A stretch of 64,000 nucleotides of DNA from Streptomyces sp. DT2A-34. Its GTDB lineage: Bacteria; Actinomycetota; Actinomycetes; Streptomycetales; Streptomycetaceae. Each line of letters opens with the position of its first letter. The stretch's first letter is position 1. A model generated the notes under the pieces. It was not told the DNA's origin. It made no database searches and worked only from the letters and a program-made list of their open reading frames with translations. The stretch is from the NCBI RefSeq assembly GCF_030499515.1, contig NZ_JASTWJ010000001.1, forward strand, positions 9,404,001 through 9,468,000, in the 5' to 3' direction. The translations under genes and the position numbers were made by a program. Below are positions 52,370 to 62,056 of this stretch, in pieces.

Positions 52370-52594
52370 CCCACGCGCCTCACCACTTCGGGGCGCTGTA
52401 AACCTCCGCAGGTCAGCACGGCTTTTCGCACGCGAGGGGAGCGTCGCCATACGGCCGGTCGGGGTGTGGGCGTAACCCGTGTGAACGCCCTGAATGGTGC
52501 GACCGGAAGGAATGGCTGACGGTGGATCACGTCAGGCCTGGCTCCAGTGGTGATGAAGCGTCAGCCGCCCAGGCCGTGACGGAAGGACTCACCT

Positions 52595-53509
52595 ATGCGC
52601 TCTGTCCGCATGCTGCTCGCCACCGCGACGGCCACGGCCGCACTGGCGATCGCACCCGCAGCCTACGCCGTTACGGCGGGTGACTGGGACCACGAAGACA
52701 ATTCCTACAGCAAGGAGCACGACAAGGAGGGCAAGCACGACGCGCCTCGCGGCGGGATGCACACGGGTGGCGGAGCGCTGACCGCCGTCACCGACGAGGA
52801 CTCCGACTGGGGCGGGTCCAAGGACCCGAAGCCCGACAAGGAAGGCAAGCACGACGAGGGGAGCAAGCACGAAGAGGGCGGCAAGCACGAAGACGGCGGC
52901 AAGCACGACGAGGAGAGCAAGCACGACGAGCCTCGCGGCGGTGTGCACACGGGCGGCGGAGCGCTGGCCGCTGTGAACAGCGACGACGACTGGGGCGCTT
53001 CCAAGGACCCCAAGCCCGACAAGGAGGGCAAGCACGACGACGGCGGCAAGAAGGAAGAGGGAGGCAAGCACGACGAGGGGAGCAAGCACGACGAGGGAAG
53101 CAAGCACGACGAGGAGAGCAAGCACGACGAGCCTCGTGGCGGGATGCGCACGGGCGGCGGAGCGCTGGCCGCTCTGCACAACGACGACGACTGGGGCGGT
53201 GCCAAGGACCCCAAGCACGACCCGGACAGCTACCGGAGCAAGGACGGCGGGCACGAGGAGGACTCCTGGGGCGGCGACCACGACAAGGGGTCCTGGAAGG
53301 AAGACGACCACGAGAAGGACTCGTGGGGCGGTGACCACGACAAGGACTCGTGGGGCGGTGACCACGGCAAGCCGCGCGGAGGCATGCACACCGGAGGCGG
53401 CGGTCTCGCCTCGCCGGGTGTCACCACGGGCGGTCTGGCCGCGCTGGCGGTCGCCGGCACCGGCCTGTACGCGCTGCGTCGCAAGAAGGCAGCCGGATCC
53501 GCGGCCTGA
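52595..53509 (+). CDS. Secreted, wall-linked repeat protein (His/Asp/Lys-rich)
   Basis: A 304-residue exported protein: signal peptide (MRSVRMLLATATATAALAIA), then a very charged region of pentapeptides such as GKHDE and SKHDE, and a module PRGGMHTGGGALA repeated four times with DDDWGG-SKDPK in between. The C-terminus has the last module, a membrane segment (GLAALAVAGTGLYAL) and basic RRKKAAGSAA, which is a sorting-signal layout. The class F sortase encoded 128 bp downstream is the likely partner. The many His and Asp residues suggest metal binding. Its composition is unlike its neighbours. Confidence 0.82.
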   Translation: MRSVRMLLATATATAALAIAPAAYAVTAGDWDHEDNSYSKEHDKEGKHDAPRGGMHTGGGALTAVTDEDSDWGGSKDPKPDKEGKHDEGSKHEEGGKHEDGGKHDEESKHDEPRGGVHTGGGALAAVNSDDDWGASKDPKPDKEGKHDDGGKKEEGGKHDEGSKHDEGSKHDEESKHDEPRGGMRTGGGALAALHNDDDWGGAKDPKHDPDSYRSKDGGHEEDSWGGDHDKGSWKEDDHEKDSWGGDHDKDSWGGDHGKPRGGMHTGGGGLASPGVTTGGLAALAVAGTGLYALRRKKAAGSAA

Positions 53510-53546
53510 CCCATGTCTGACCCGTGCCTGACCGCATGACCGCTGT

Positions 53547-53580
53547 GGCCGCCGCACGTGCGCCGCGCGTCGCGGCGGCC
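53547..53580 (+). terminator. Stem-loop between repeat protein and sortase genes
   Basis: GGCCGCCGC (53547-53555) pairs with GCGGCGGCC (53572-53580), nine pairs, with a GC-rich 16-nt loop. It may end the repeat-protein transcript or attenuate entry into the sortase gene. Confidence 0.65.
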
Positions 53581-53636
53581 CCGCCCGCCCTTCCGTCCGC
53601 TGTGTCCCCTGCCGTGCCCGAGTGAGGTGGTGCCCG

Positions 53637-54353
53637 ATGGCCGCCGGCCGTTCCTCTTCCCCCGATGCCGACCCGGCCCTCCGCGACGCCGGTTCCGTGG
53701 CCTCACGGCGGATAAGGCGCGCGGCCGCGGCGACGTTCTGGAGCGTGGTCGCCGTCATGACACTGATGGTGACTCTCCCGGACGGCCGGTACGAGGCGCC
53801 CGAACCCCGCTCCGCCCCGCACGCTCCACCCGCGGTCGAACCGCGCACACCCCCGGCGGCCGAGCCGTCCTCACCCGCCCCCCAGCATGCGGGCAAGCAC
53901 CTGCCCCGGTCCCGGCCGACCCGCCTGCGCATCCCCAAGATCTCCGTCGACGCGCCCTTCACCGACCTCGCCATCGGCAGTTCGGGCCAGCTCCAGCCCC
54001 CACCGGCCCACGACACCAACCTCGTCGGCTGGTACGCCAAGGGGGCATCCCCCGGTGAGCCGGGCACGTCGATCATCGCCGGGCACGTGGACACGGCGAC
54101 GTCCGCCGCGGTGTTCGCGAACCTCAGCGAGCTGAAGAAGGGGGACCGCTTCCAGGTGGACCGGGCCGACGGACGCAGAGCGTCCTTCGTGATCGACAGC
54201 GTGGAGATGTTCGACAAGGACGACTTCCCGAGCCGGCGCGTGTACGGCGACACCCCCCGGCCCCAGGTCCGGCTCATCACCTGCGCGGGGGACTACGACC
54301 GGCAGGTCAGGGACTACACCGCGAACCTGGTGGTCTTCGCCCACCTCGCCTGA
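53637..54353 (+). CDS. Class F sortase
   Basis: A 238-residue membrane-anchored sortase. One membrane segment (about residues 35-50), a Pro-rich linker and the sortase barrel follow: PTRLRIPKISVDAP, SIIAGHVDT (catalytic His about 157), VRLITCAGDYD (catalytic Cys) and a distal RQVRDYTANLVVF with the conserved Arg. It should cleave a sorting motif and attach the product to the wall; the upstream repeat protein is the candidate. ATG at 53637 follows GTGAGGTGG. Confidence 0.88.
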   Translation: MAAGRSSSPDADPALRDAGSVASRRIRRAAAATFWSVVAVMTLMVTLPDGRYEAPEPRSAPHAPPAVEPRTPPAAEPSSPAPQHAGKHLPRSRPTRLRIPKISVDAPFTDLAIGSSGQLQPPPAHDTNLVGWYAKGASPGEPGTSIIAGHVDTATSAAVFANLSELKKGDRFQVDRADGRRASFVIDSVEMFDKDDFPSRRVYGDTPRPQVRLITCAGDYDRQVRDYTANLVVFAHLA

Positions 54354-54460
54354 ACCCCCGGGTTCCGCTGTTTCCGCACCGCGGCACTCCGCGCCGACCT
54401 CGTGTCTTACAGTGACTGCGACCAGTTCCGGTGACTGAACCTGTGAGGTAGTCGCGAACC

Positions 54461-56365
54461 ATGCCGACCGAGACGTTTGAGTTCCAGGTAGAGGCCCGTC
54501 AGCTGCTCCAGCTGATGATCCACTCGGTCTACTCGAACAAGGATGTATTCCTGCGGGAGCTCGTCTCCAACGCCTCCGACGCGCTCGACAAGCTGCGCCT
54601 GGAGAAGCTGCGGGACGACTCCCTCGACGCCGACGTGTCAGACCTGCACATCGAGATCGCCGTCGACAAGGAGGCCCGTACCCTCACGGTGCGGGACAAC
54701 GGCATCGGGATGTCGTACGACGAGGTGGGGCAGCTCATCGGCACCATCGCCCACTCGGGAACGGCCACGTTCCTCAAGGAGCTGCGGGAGGCCAAGGACG
54801 CGGCCGGGGCCGAGGGGCTCATCGGTCAGTTCGGTGTCGGCTTCTACTCCGGCTTCATGGTGGCGGACGAGGTGACGCTGGTGACCCGGCGCGCCGGCGA
54901 GAGCCAGGGCACCCGCTGGACGTCGCGCGGTGAGGCCACGTACACGCTGCAGACGGCCGAGGACGCACCGCAGGGCACGTCCGTCACGCTCCACCTCAAG
55001 CCCGCCGACCCCGAGAACCAGCTGCACGACTACACCTCCCCGTGGCAGATCAGGCAGATCGTCAAGCGGTACTCCGACTTCATCACCTGGCCGATCCGGA
55101 TGGTCCCGGAGGCGGCCGAGGGCGACGGCGACACCCCGGCCGAACCCGAGACGCTGAACTCCATGAAGGCGCTGTGGGCGCGTTCGCGCGACGAGGTGTC
55201 CGACGACGAGTACCACGAGCTGTACAAGCACATCAGCCACGACTGGCGCGAGCCGCTGGAGACGATCCGGCTCCAGGCGGAGGGCACCTTCGAGTACCAG
55301 TCGCTGCTCTTCATCCCCTCGCACGCCCCGCACGACCTGTTCACGCGGGACTTCAAGCGCGGCGTCCAGCTGTATGTGAAGCGCGTCTTCATCATGGACG
55401 ACTGCGAGGCGCTGCTGCCGCCCTACCTCCGCTTCGTCAAGGGCGTTGTCGACGCGGCGGACCTCTCGCTCAACGTCTCCCGCGAGATCCTGCAGCAGGA
55501 CCGGCACATCCGGATGATGCAGCGCCGGCTGACGAAGAAGGTCCTGTCCACGGTCAAGGAGTTCATGACCAGGGACAGCGACCGCTACGCCACCTTCTGG
55601 CGGGAGTTCGGCACCGTCCTGAAGGAAGGCCTGGTCACCGACTCCGAGAACCGTGACGCCATCCTCGCCGCCTCCTCGTTCGCGACCACGCACTCGGACG
55701 ACGAGCCGACCACGCTGGCGCGGTACGTGGAGCGGATGAAGGACGGCCAGGACGACATCTACTACATCACCGGCGAGTCCCGGCAGAGCATCGAGAACTC
55801 CCCGCACATGGAGGCGTTCCGGGACAAGGGCATCGAGGTCCTGCTGCTCACCGACGCCGTCGACGAGGTGTGGGTCGACGCCGTCGGCGAGTACGAGGGC
55901 AAGCGGCTGCGGTCCGTCGCCAAAGGCGAGATCGACCTGGACGCCAAGGGGGATGAGAAAGCCGACGACGAGCGGGAGAAGCAGGCCGAGGAGTACTCCG
56001 GTCTGCTCGGCTGGATGGGCGAGCAGCTGGACGAGGACATCAAGGAGGTGCGCCTGTCGACGCGGCTCACCGTCTCTCCGGCCTGCGTGGTCTCCGACGC
56101 GCACGATCTGACCCCGGCCCTGGAGAACATGTACCGGGCGATGGGCCAGGAGGTGCCGCGCACCAAGCGGATCCTGGAGCTCAACCCCGGCCACCCGCTG
56201 GTGAAGGGCCTGAACCAGGCGTACAAGGAGCGCGCGGACCGCACGGAGCTCGCCGAGTCCGTCGAACTGCTCCACACGCTGGCGGTGCTCGCCGAGGGCG
56301 GCCAGTCCAAGGATCCCGCGCGTTTCGTGAAGCTGGTGGCGGACCGTCTGGAGCGCACGTTGTAG
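54461..56365 (+). CDS. htpG: HSP90-family chaperone HtpG
   Basis: A 634-residue bacterial Hsp90. The GHKL ATPase domain has [28 protein letters not shown] and [15 protein letters not shown], the middle domain runs to about residue 490 with [16 protein letters not shown], and the C-terminal dimer domain ends in VADRLERTL. The length is normal. ATG at 54461. Upstream I see neither a CIRCE element nor an HAIR (HspR) site, so it is probably not under those heat-shock repressors. Confidence 0.95.
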
Positions 56366-56391
56366 TCGGCGCTGTGGGCCATGTGGTTGGT

Positions 56392-56418
56392 GCGCGGGCC
56401 GTTGTCAGTGGCCCGCGC
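56392..56418 (+). terminator. Intrinsic terminator of htpG
   Basis: GCGCGGGCC (56392-56400) pairs with GGCCCGCGC (56410-56418), nine pairs, nine-nt loop GTTGTCAGT, 27 bp after the htpG stop. Confidence 0.82.
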
Positions 56419-56728
56419 TACCTTCCTTGAAGTCGGCTCCTGGCCGCATTTCCGCGAGGATTCATGGCCTCGCGTCCCAACCGTTCCTGAAGACTGAGTG
56501 GGAGCGAGCCCGATCAGCCGCACGTCCCGAACGGTCTTGGGCGCGCTGGTCCCGGGGGCCCGGTCGGCCCACAGCACTGCAAGCGCGTGGGCCGACCATC
56601 ACACGATCGGGCTAACTCAACCTCGTGCGCAGACTGCCGGGTCACCGATCCGGCAGCCATGCTCAGGGCGTCGATGTGCCGGCCGAACGCGGGCTGCTCG
56701 GCGGAGCGGTCCCGGGCTCGGTCGGTGG
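56419..56728. other. Gene-free gap with a nested inverted repeat
   Basis: About 310 bp without a convincing gene. Two inverted repeats nest: outer AGCCCGATC (56507-56515)/GATCGGGCT (56605-56613) and inner GGTCGGCCCAC (56562-56572)/GTGGGCCGACC (56587-56597). Transcribed, it could fold as a 107-nt structure. It could be a structured RNA, a long terminator between the convergent htpG and propeller genes, or a degenerate mobile-element end. Confidence 0.5.
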
Positions 56729-58972
56729 TCAGGCCGTGGTCAGCTCATAGAAGCCCCTGCCGAATGTGGCGGCCACCAGGCGGTGGTGCCCGGCGTCGTA
56801 CTCGATGTCGTCGACCGGCACCTGCGGCATGCCCCGGCCGAGCCGCAGCCAGTGGGCGCCGCCCGCGACACTGGTGAACACGCCCTGGTCGGTGCCGACG
56901 TAGAGGATGCCGCCGCGGGCGACGACCAGGTCGTTGACGGGCGCCGCCGGGAGGTTGCCCGACAGATTCCGCCAGTGCCGGCCGCCGTCCGTGCTGCCGT
57001 ACACATGAGGCAGTGAGGAGCCCGAACGGTAGCCGGAGTGTGTGGTCCAGACGCGGTCGGGGTTCTTCGGGTCGACGACCACCCGGGTCACCCAGGGCAG
57101 TCCCTCGGCCAGCTTCGTCCAGGTCGCCCCGAGGTCCCTGGTGACCCAGACGCGGCCGTCGTCCGTGCCCACATACACGGTGCGTCCGTCGCCCGCGGGG
57201 GCGATCGACGTGATCGTGCCGTAGTTGGTGTAGATCGGGTCGGGGCCCGGACCGCCCGTCAGGTCCGGACTGACCGGCTGCCACGTCTCGCCCCCGTCCG
57301 TGGAGCGGTTGAGCACCTCCGAGCCGTAGTAGAGGACCTTCGGGTCGCGCGGATCGAAGACCACCGGGGTGAACCAGTTGCGGCGTTGGTACGTCGTCCG
57401 GTCGGCGAAGTACGTGAGTGTGTCGCCGCCGTCGGTGGAGCTGAAGCAGTTGCCGTACTGGTAGCAGGCGAAGACGTTGTTCACGTCGGTCGGGTTGATC
57501 AGGTTCTCCTCGCCGTCACCGCCGAGGTACTCGTTGAACAACTCTCCGCCCCAGGAGCGCAGCGAGCCGTTGTCCTGGGCGCCGCCCGAGACCCTGGTGA
57601 CGTCCTGCGGGCTGATCGCCGCGCTGTAGAGCTGGGTGTACGGCTGGTGGCGGGACTTGACCCAGCCGCCGTCGCCGTTCGCGTCGGAGCGGTAGACGCC
57701 TCCGTCGTTGCCGATGTACACGCGGCCCGGGCGGCGTGGGTCCCACACCATGGCGTGGTGGTCGACGTGCAGGCTCGTGTCGTCGGCGCTCCAGGTGTCG
57801 CCGCCGTCCTTCGTGGTCATCAGGGGGACGCCGGCCACATGCACGTGCTCGCTGTCGCGCGGGTCGATCCACACCTTGCCGAACCACCAGCCGAAGCTGG
57901 ACTGGGAGCCCGTGAGGTCCTCGTCGGCAGGGGTGCGGGTCCAGTTGTCGCCGCCGTCGGCGGAGGCGTAGAAGCCCTCGAAGGGGCCACTGGCCTTGTT
58001 GGCGATCGCGTAGAGCTTCTCGCCCGCCACCGCCAGGCCGATGCGGCCCACGTCGGGGCCCTCGGCGGGCAGTCCGCCGCCGAGCCGCTGCCAGGTCGCG
58101 CCGTCGTCCGTGCTGCGGAAGACGCCCGAGCCCACCCCGCCGTATGTCCGCAGCTCGGGTGTTCGCCGGTGGTCCCACAGCACGGCGTAGAGCCGGTCGC
58201 CGTCGATGACGATCTCGGTGGCGCCGGTGAACTCGTTGGCGCCGGTGAGGATCCGCTTCCACGAGGCGCCGCCGTCCTCCGAGCGATAGACGCCCCGGTC
58301 GCCACCGCCGTTGTACAGCGAGCCGGCCGCGGCGACATAGATACGGCGGGGGTCGGCGGGGTCGACGGTGATGGCACTGATCGCGCCGGAGTCGCGCAGC
58401 CCGATCGGCGTCCAACTCTTGCCGCCGTCCCGGCTCCGATACAGGCCCGTCCCCTCGTAAGTGATGCTCCCACCCCCCGGGTTGGGCTCACCGGTGCCCA
58501 CGTACAGGGTGCCGTCGGGGGCGGTGGCCACCGCGCCCATGGCCTGGGTCCAGCTGTCGGGCCACACCGAGTGGAAGGTCGCCCCGGCGTCGGTGCTGCG
58601 CCACAACCCGCCGCTCGCGGCCGCGGCGTACAGGGTGTCGGCGCGCTTGGGGTCGAGCGCGAGGGACACGATCCGTCCGCCGATGTTGGTGGGGCCGATG
58701 CCCTTCCAGCGTCCGCCGACGGTCGGCAGTGCGCGCGCCTGCGCCGCGGCGAGGTCATGGGCGTGGCGCGGCATCGACTCGCCCGGCAGGGTCTTCTGGA
58801 GGTAGCGGTACTCCGCGGGGGCGGCCGGCCCACGGACCGGGCGGTAGACATCGGACGGACCGGGCGGCGCGGACGACCCGGACGGCGGGTCCGGCGCGGC
58901 GGCCGCGGGCGCCGCGAGCAGCGCCGCTCCGGTGACCGCGGCGAGAACCAGTGACAGCAGACCTCTGCCCAT
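56729..58972 (-). CDS. Secreted sialidase/Vps10-like beta-propeller protein
   Basis: A 747-residue exported protein: signal peptide (LLSLVLAAVTGAALLAAPAAA), a helical N-region PAEYRYLQKTLPGE, then about twelve BNR-type Asp-box repeats (SxDxGxTW forms such as RSTDAGATFHSVW, RSRDGGKSWTPIG, RSTDDGATWQRLG, GSTDGGRHWRNLS). It has two-fold propeller architecture like xyloglucanase or photosystem-assembly homologues, but the catalytic acids cannot be assigned by eye. Glycan binding or hydrolysis is possible. ATG at 58972. Confidence 0.83.
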   Translation of the reverse strand: MGRGLLSLVLAAVTGAALLAAPAAAAPDPPSGSSAPPGPSDVYRPVRGPAAPAEYRYLQKTLPGESMPRHAHDLAAAQARALPTVGGRWKGIGPTNIGGRIVSLALDPKRADTLYAAAASGGLWRSTDAGATFHSVWPDSWTQAMGAVATAPDGTLYVGTGEPNPGGGSITYEGTGLYRSRDGGKSWTPIGLRDSGAISAITVDPADPRRIYVAAAGSLYNGGGDRGVYRSEDGGASWKRILTGANEFTGATEIVIDGDRLYAVLWDHRRTPELRTYGGVGSGVFRSTDDGATWQRLGGGLPAEGPDVGRIGLAVAGEKLYAIANKASGPFEGFYASADGGDNWTRTPADEDLTGSQSSFGWWFGKVWIDPRDSEHVHVAGVPLMTTKDGGDTWSADDTSLHVDHHAMVWDPRRPGRVYIGNDGGVYRSDANGDGGWVKSRHQPYTQLYSAAISPQDVTRVSGGAQDNGSLRSWGGELFNEYLGGDGEENLINPTDVNNVFACYQYGNCFSSTDGGDTLTYFADRTTYQRRNWFTPVVFDPRDPKVLYYGSEVLNRSTDGGETWQPVSPDLTGGPGPDPIYTNYGTITSIAPAGDGRTVYVGTDDGRVWVTRDLGATWTKLAEGLPWVTRVVVDPKNPDRVWTTHSGYRSGSSLPHVYGSTDGGRHWRNLSGNLPAAPVNDLVVARGGILYVGTDQGVFTSVAGGAHWLRLGRGMPQVPVDDIEYDAGHHRLVAATFGRGFYELTTA

Positions 58973-59078
58973 GCAGCCTCTTCCATCGTCATGGTCATTT
59001 CAATTCCGCAATGACGGTACGAGAGAAGGAAGTTGAGCAAAAGGGTGGGTGATGCACCCCGTGGGTTCCCGCCATCCC

Positions 59079-59109
59079 TTGACGTACCGCCCACTGCGGC
59101 AAGTACGGG
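59079..59109 (+). promoter_or_regulatory. Candidate promoter of the PLP-enzyme operon
   Basis: TTGACG (59079-59084) and TACGGG (59104-59109) are 19 bp apart, upstream of the first PLP gene by about 100 bp. Spacing is one or two bases long of ideal, so this is only a candidate. Confidence 0.4.
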
Positions 59110-59211
59110 GCGTAAACCACTCGAAGGAAGGGAAAGGAGCTATACGGCGAACCGCGGGGAGTGATCGGCAGTGCCCGGGATGTCGGGCCCGAGTGCTGGG
59201 GAGGGCCAGGC

Positions 59212-60720
59212 ATGGGCGGGCAGCCCCTGTATCTCGAACCGCGGCTGGAGTCGCGATTGCGCTCGTTGCTGCATTCCACGCAGCTGCTGCACACGCTGAC
59301 CGACGCGCTCGGGTCACCCTTGAACGTGGTGGTCCCCGACCAACTCGCCGACAATATCCGGCAGTTCCGCTCGGTGTACGGCACCCGCCACCTGTCCGGC
59401 CAGATCTACTTCGCCCACAAGGCCAACCGGTCCAGCGCCCTGCTGCGGCGGCTCGCCGCCACGGACGCCGGTGTGGACGTCGCCTCGCTGGAGGAGCTGC
59501 AGCACGCCCTCGGCGCCGGCCTCACCCCCGACCGGATCACCGCCACCGGGCCGAAGAACCCGGAATTCCTGTGGCTGGCGGCCCGTACGTCGGTCGCCGT
59601 CAGCCTCGACACGCGAGGCGAGCTGGAGCAACTCGCCACGCTGGTGCGCAAACACGCGCTGCCCCGCTCGCGCGTCCTGCTGCGGCTTTCGGGCTTCGAG
59701 GCGTCCGGCGTGCGGGTGCTGAGTCGGCGGAGCCGATTCGGCACCCCGGTAAGCGAGTTGGAGCCTCTCCTGGAGGCCGTCGAGCGGCACGCCGACGTGG
59801 TCGACCTGGTCGGCGTGGCCTACCACCTGGACACGACGAGCCTCACCGAGAAGGCCACGGCGCTGGAGGGCTGTCTGCGGGTGCTGGAGGAGTGCCGCAG
59901 CCGCGGGCTCAGGCCCAGGGCCGTGGACATCGGCGGCGGGTTCGGCGTCAACTACCTTGCGCACGGCGGACAGTGGGACCGGTACACGACCGAACTCACC
60001 GAAGCCGTGCTGGGTACCCGCCCGCCCCTGACGTACGGCGGCCACGGCTACGGACTGCGCAACGAGGCCGGCACCCTGCGCGGCACGCTCGGCCTGTACC
60101 CCGCCCACCGTCCCGTCGCCGGAGCCCGCTACCTCGACGAACTGCTCGCGCACCCGGCCGCGTCCCTGGGCGGCCGCCCCCTGGCCGCCCTGCTCCTGGA
60201 GCACCTGTACGACCTGCACACCGAACCCGGCCGGGCTCTCCTCGACCAGTGCGGACTGACGCTGACGAAGGTGCTGGAGGTGCGTGAGACGGAGGCCGGT
60301 GGCCCCCTTCTCGTACGGCTGGCGGCCAAGGCCGACGACGTGGCGCTGGAGGAGCACGGGGTGTTCATGGACCCCGTCGTCGTACCACGGGACCCGGCAG
60401 GCGCAGGAGCGGGCACGCGGGCGGGGGTCGGTGCCGGCGCCGACGCCGGTACCGAACCGGTCGCCGTGCATCTCTTCGGCAGCCTCTGCCTGGAGTCCGA
60501 CCTGATCACCCGCCGCACGGTCTTCCTGCCGCGCCGCCCCGAACCGGGCGACCTGCTGGCGTTCGCCAACACGGCCGGCTACTGCATGGACTTCCACGCC
60601 ACCCGTGCCCAGCACCAGCCCTCCGCGCGCAAGGTCGCCGCCTGGCAGGAGGGCGACACATGGCGCTGGTGCCTGGACGACCAGTACTGGCCGACCACAC
60701 CCGTGGGGGGAGCGCTTTGA
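59212..60720 (+). CDS. Y4yA-like PLP-dependent enzyme (alanine-racemase/DAP-decarboxylase fold)
   Basis: A 502-residue fold-type III PLP enzyme. IYFAHKANRS carries the PLP Lys70, VDVASLEELQHALGAG, AYHLDTTSL and VDIGGGFGVNY (Gly-rich phosphate loop) match the decarboxylase barrel, and GSLCLESDLI plus FANTAGYCMDFHA complete the C-terminal domain (diaminopimelate-decarboxylase-like Cys-Glu-Ser and Tyr). I recall such long homologues as the Y4yA family. It probably decarboxylates an amino acid intermediate. ATG at 59212 follows GGGAGGG; GTG at 59161 is an alternative. A low-complexity GAGAGTRAG insert lies near residue 405. Confidence 0.82.
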   Translation: MGGQPLYLEPRLESRLRSLLHSTQLLHTLTDALGSPLNVVVPDQLADNIRQFRSVYGTRHLSGQIYFAHKANRSSALLRRLAATDAGVDVASLEELQHALGAGLTPDRITATGPKNPEFLWLAARTSVAVSLDTRGELEQLATLVRKHALPRSRVLLRLSGFEASGVRVLSRRSRFGTPVSELEPLLEAVERHADVVDLVGVAYHLDTTSLTEKATALEGCLRVLEECRSRGLRPRAVDIGGGFGVNYLAHGGQWDRYTTELTEAVLGTRPPLTYGGHGYGLRNEAGTLRGTLGLYPAHRPVAGARYLDELLAHPAASLGGRPLAALLLEHLYDLHTEPGRALLDQCGLTLTKVLEVRETEAGGPLLVRLAAKADDVALEEHGVFMDPVVVPRDPAGAGAGTRAGVGAGADAGTEPVAVHLFGSLCLESDLITRRTVFLPRRPEPGDLLAFANTAGYCMDFHATRAQHQPSARKVAAWQEGDTWRWCLDDQYWPTTPVGGAL

Positions 60721-62051
60721 GGTACGACAGCATCACCGAGGCCATCGGCAACACACCGCTGGTGCGCATCGACCCGGCCGTGCACGGCCTCAGGCACATC
60801 GACCTGTACGCCAAGCTGGAGCTGCTCAACCCCTTCGGATCGGTCAAGGACCGGGCCGCCTGGAACATGGCGCGACCACACCTGTCCGGAGCGGCCGAGG
60901 AGGGCGGCCAGGTCGTCGAGCTGTCCAGCGGCAACACCGCCAAGGCCCTGGCCGTCCTCGCGGGCATGCACGGCCTGACCCTCAAGAGCGTCACCAACCG
61001 GATGCGCATCCCGGAGATCAAGGACCTGCTCCTGCTGCTCGGCGCGGAGATCGAGGAACTCCCGGGCCAGAGCGAGTGCCTGGACCCGACCGCCACCGAC
61101 GACCCGCTCACCCTGTTCCATCGCACCCTCTCCGAGCCCGACAGCACCTATCTGCACACCGACCAGTACTTCAACCCGCGCAACACCGAGGCCCACTTCA
61201 CCGGCACCGGACCGGAGATCGTCAAGGACCTCGACGGCCGGGCCCCGGACTGGTTCATCGCCTGCGTGGGCACCGCCGGCTCCTCCACCGGCGTCGCCCG
61301 CGCCCTGCGCGAACACGACCCCGCCGTACGGGTCGCCGGTCTGGTCGCGGCCAAGTCCGACTTCATCCCCGGCATCCGCACCATCGACGAGGCACACGAG
61401 GTGGGCCTGTTCGACCCCGCTACCTACGACACCATCGAGTCCGTCAGCGCCGACGAGGCGATCGAGGGAATGCTGACCCTCAACCGCCGCTGCGGCATCC
61501 TGGCCGGCCCCACCGGAGGGGCCGCCTACTTCGGAGCCGTACGCCAACTCCGCGTCGCCGACCAGGAGTTGGCCGACGAAGAGCCTGCCGAGCGGCAGTC
61601 GGCGGTGTTCATCGTCTGCGACCGCGTCGAGAGCTACCTCAGCTACGTCCGTCAGCGGCGCCCCGACCTCTTCGGCCGCCCCCGCCGCAAAAACTCCCCG
61701 GCCGACCTGTCGGACGCCGAGATACGCACGGCACCGGCCATCGGCGTCGCCGACGCCCAGGCGTGGATCGCCACCGGAGAACCACTCGTCGTCGACCTGC
61801 GCAGCCCCTACGCCTACGCCGCCCTGCACATCGACGGCTCGGTCAACATCGTCGACGAGCTCTTCGAGGAACTCCTGCACGGCGGGCTGCCCTTCAGCCG
61901 CAACCGCCCGGTCCTGCTGGCCTGTCCGGTCGGCGAGAAGTCCGCCCGCTACGCCGCCCTGCTGACCCGGATGGGGCACCCGGACGTCCGCAGTCTCACC
62001 GGTGGCGTCATCGCCTGGCGTGACGCGGGCGCACCCCTCGTCCGGGACTGA
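60717..62051 (+). CDS. Cysteine-synthase-like PLP enzyme fused to a rhodanese
   Basis: A 444-residue two-domain protein. Residues 1-320 are a fold-type II PLP enzyme: NTPLVRI, NPFGSVKDRAAWNM with PLP Lys44, VELSSGNTAKALAV and GILAGPTGGAAYFGAV. Residues about 340-444 are a rhodanese with an active-site loop ACPVGEKS (Cys403). The start is TTG at 60717, overlapping the previous stop (TTGA), after GGGGGAG, so translation is coupled. The fusion predicts that persulfide sulfur is delivered to, or taken from, the beta-replacement site. It resembles siderophore SbnA-type enzymes only in the first domain. Confidence 0.85.
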   Translation: MRYDSITEAIGNTPLVRIDPAVHGLRHIDLYAKLELLNPFGSVKDRAAWNMARPHLSGAAEEGGQVVELSSGNTAKALAVLAGMHGLTLKSVTNRMRIPEIKDLLLLLGAEIEELPGQSECLDPTATDDPLTLFHRTLSEPDSTYLHTDQYFNPRNTEAHFTGTGPEIVKDLDGRAPDWFIACVGTAGSSTGVARALREHDPAVRVAGLVAAKSDFIPGIRTIDEAHEVGLFDPATYDTIESVSADEAIEGMLTLNRRCGILAGPTGGAAYFGAVRQLRVADQELADEEPAERQSAVFIVCDRVESYLSYVRQRRPDLFGRPRRKNSPADLSDAEIRTAPAIGVADAQAWIATGEPLVVDLRSPYAYAALHIDGSVNIVDELFEELLHGGLPFSRNRPVLLACPVGEKSARYAALLTRMGHPDVRSLTGGVIAWRDAGAPLVRD

Positions 62052-62056
62052 TCCCC

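Noticed and set aside
54354..54460. Heat-shock control elements (CIRCE or HAIR) before htpG
   Set aside because: I searched the leader by eye for TTAGCACTC-type and CTTGAGT-N7-ACTCAAG dyads and found neither.
56507..56613. tRNA gene
   Set aside because: The arms are suggestive, but there is no anticodon loop, T-loop (GTTCRANNC) or acceptor pairing of tRNA dimensions.
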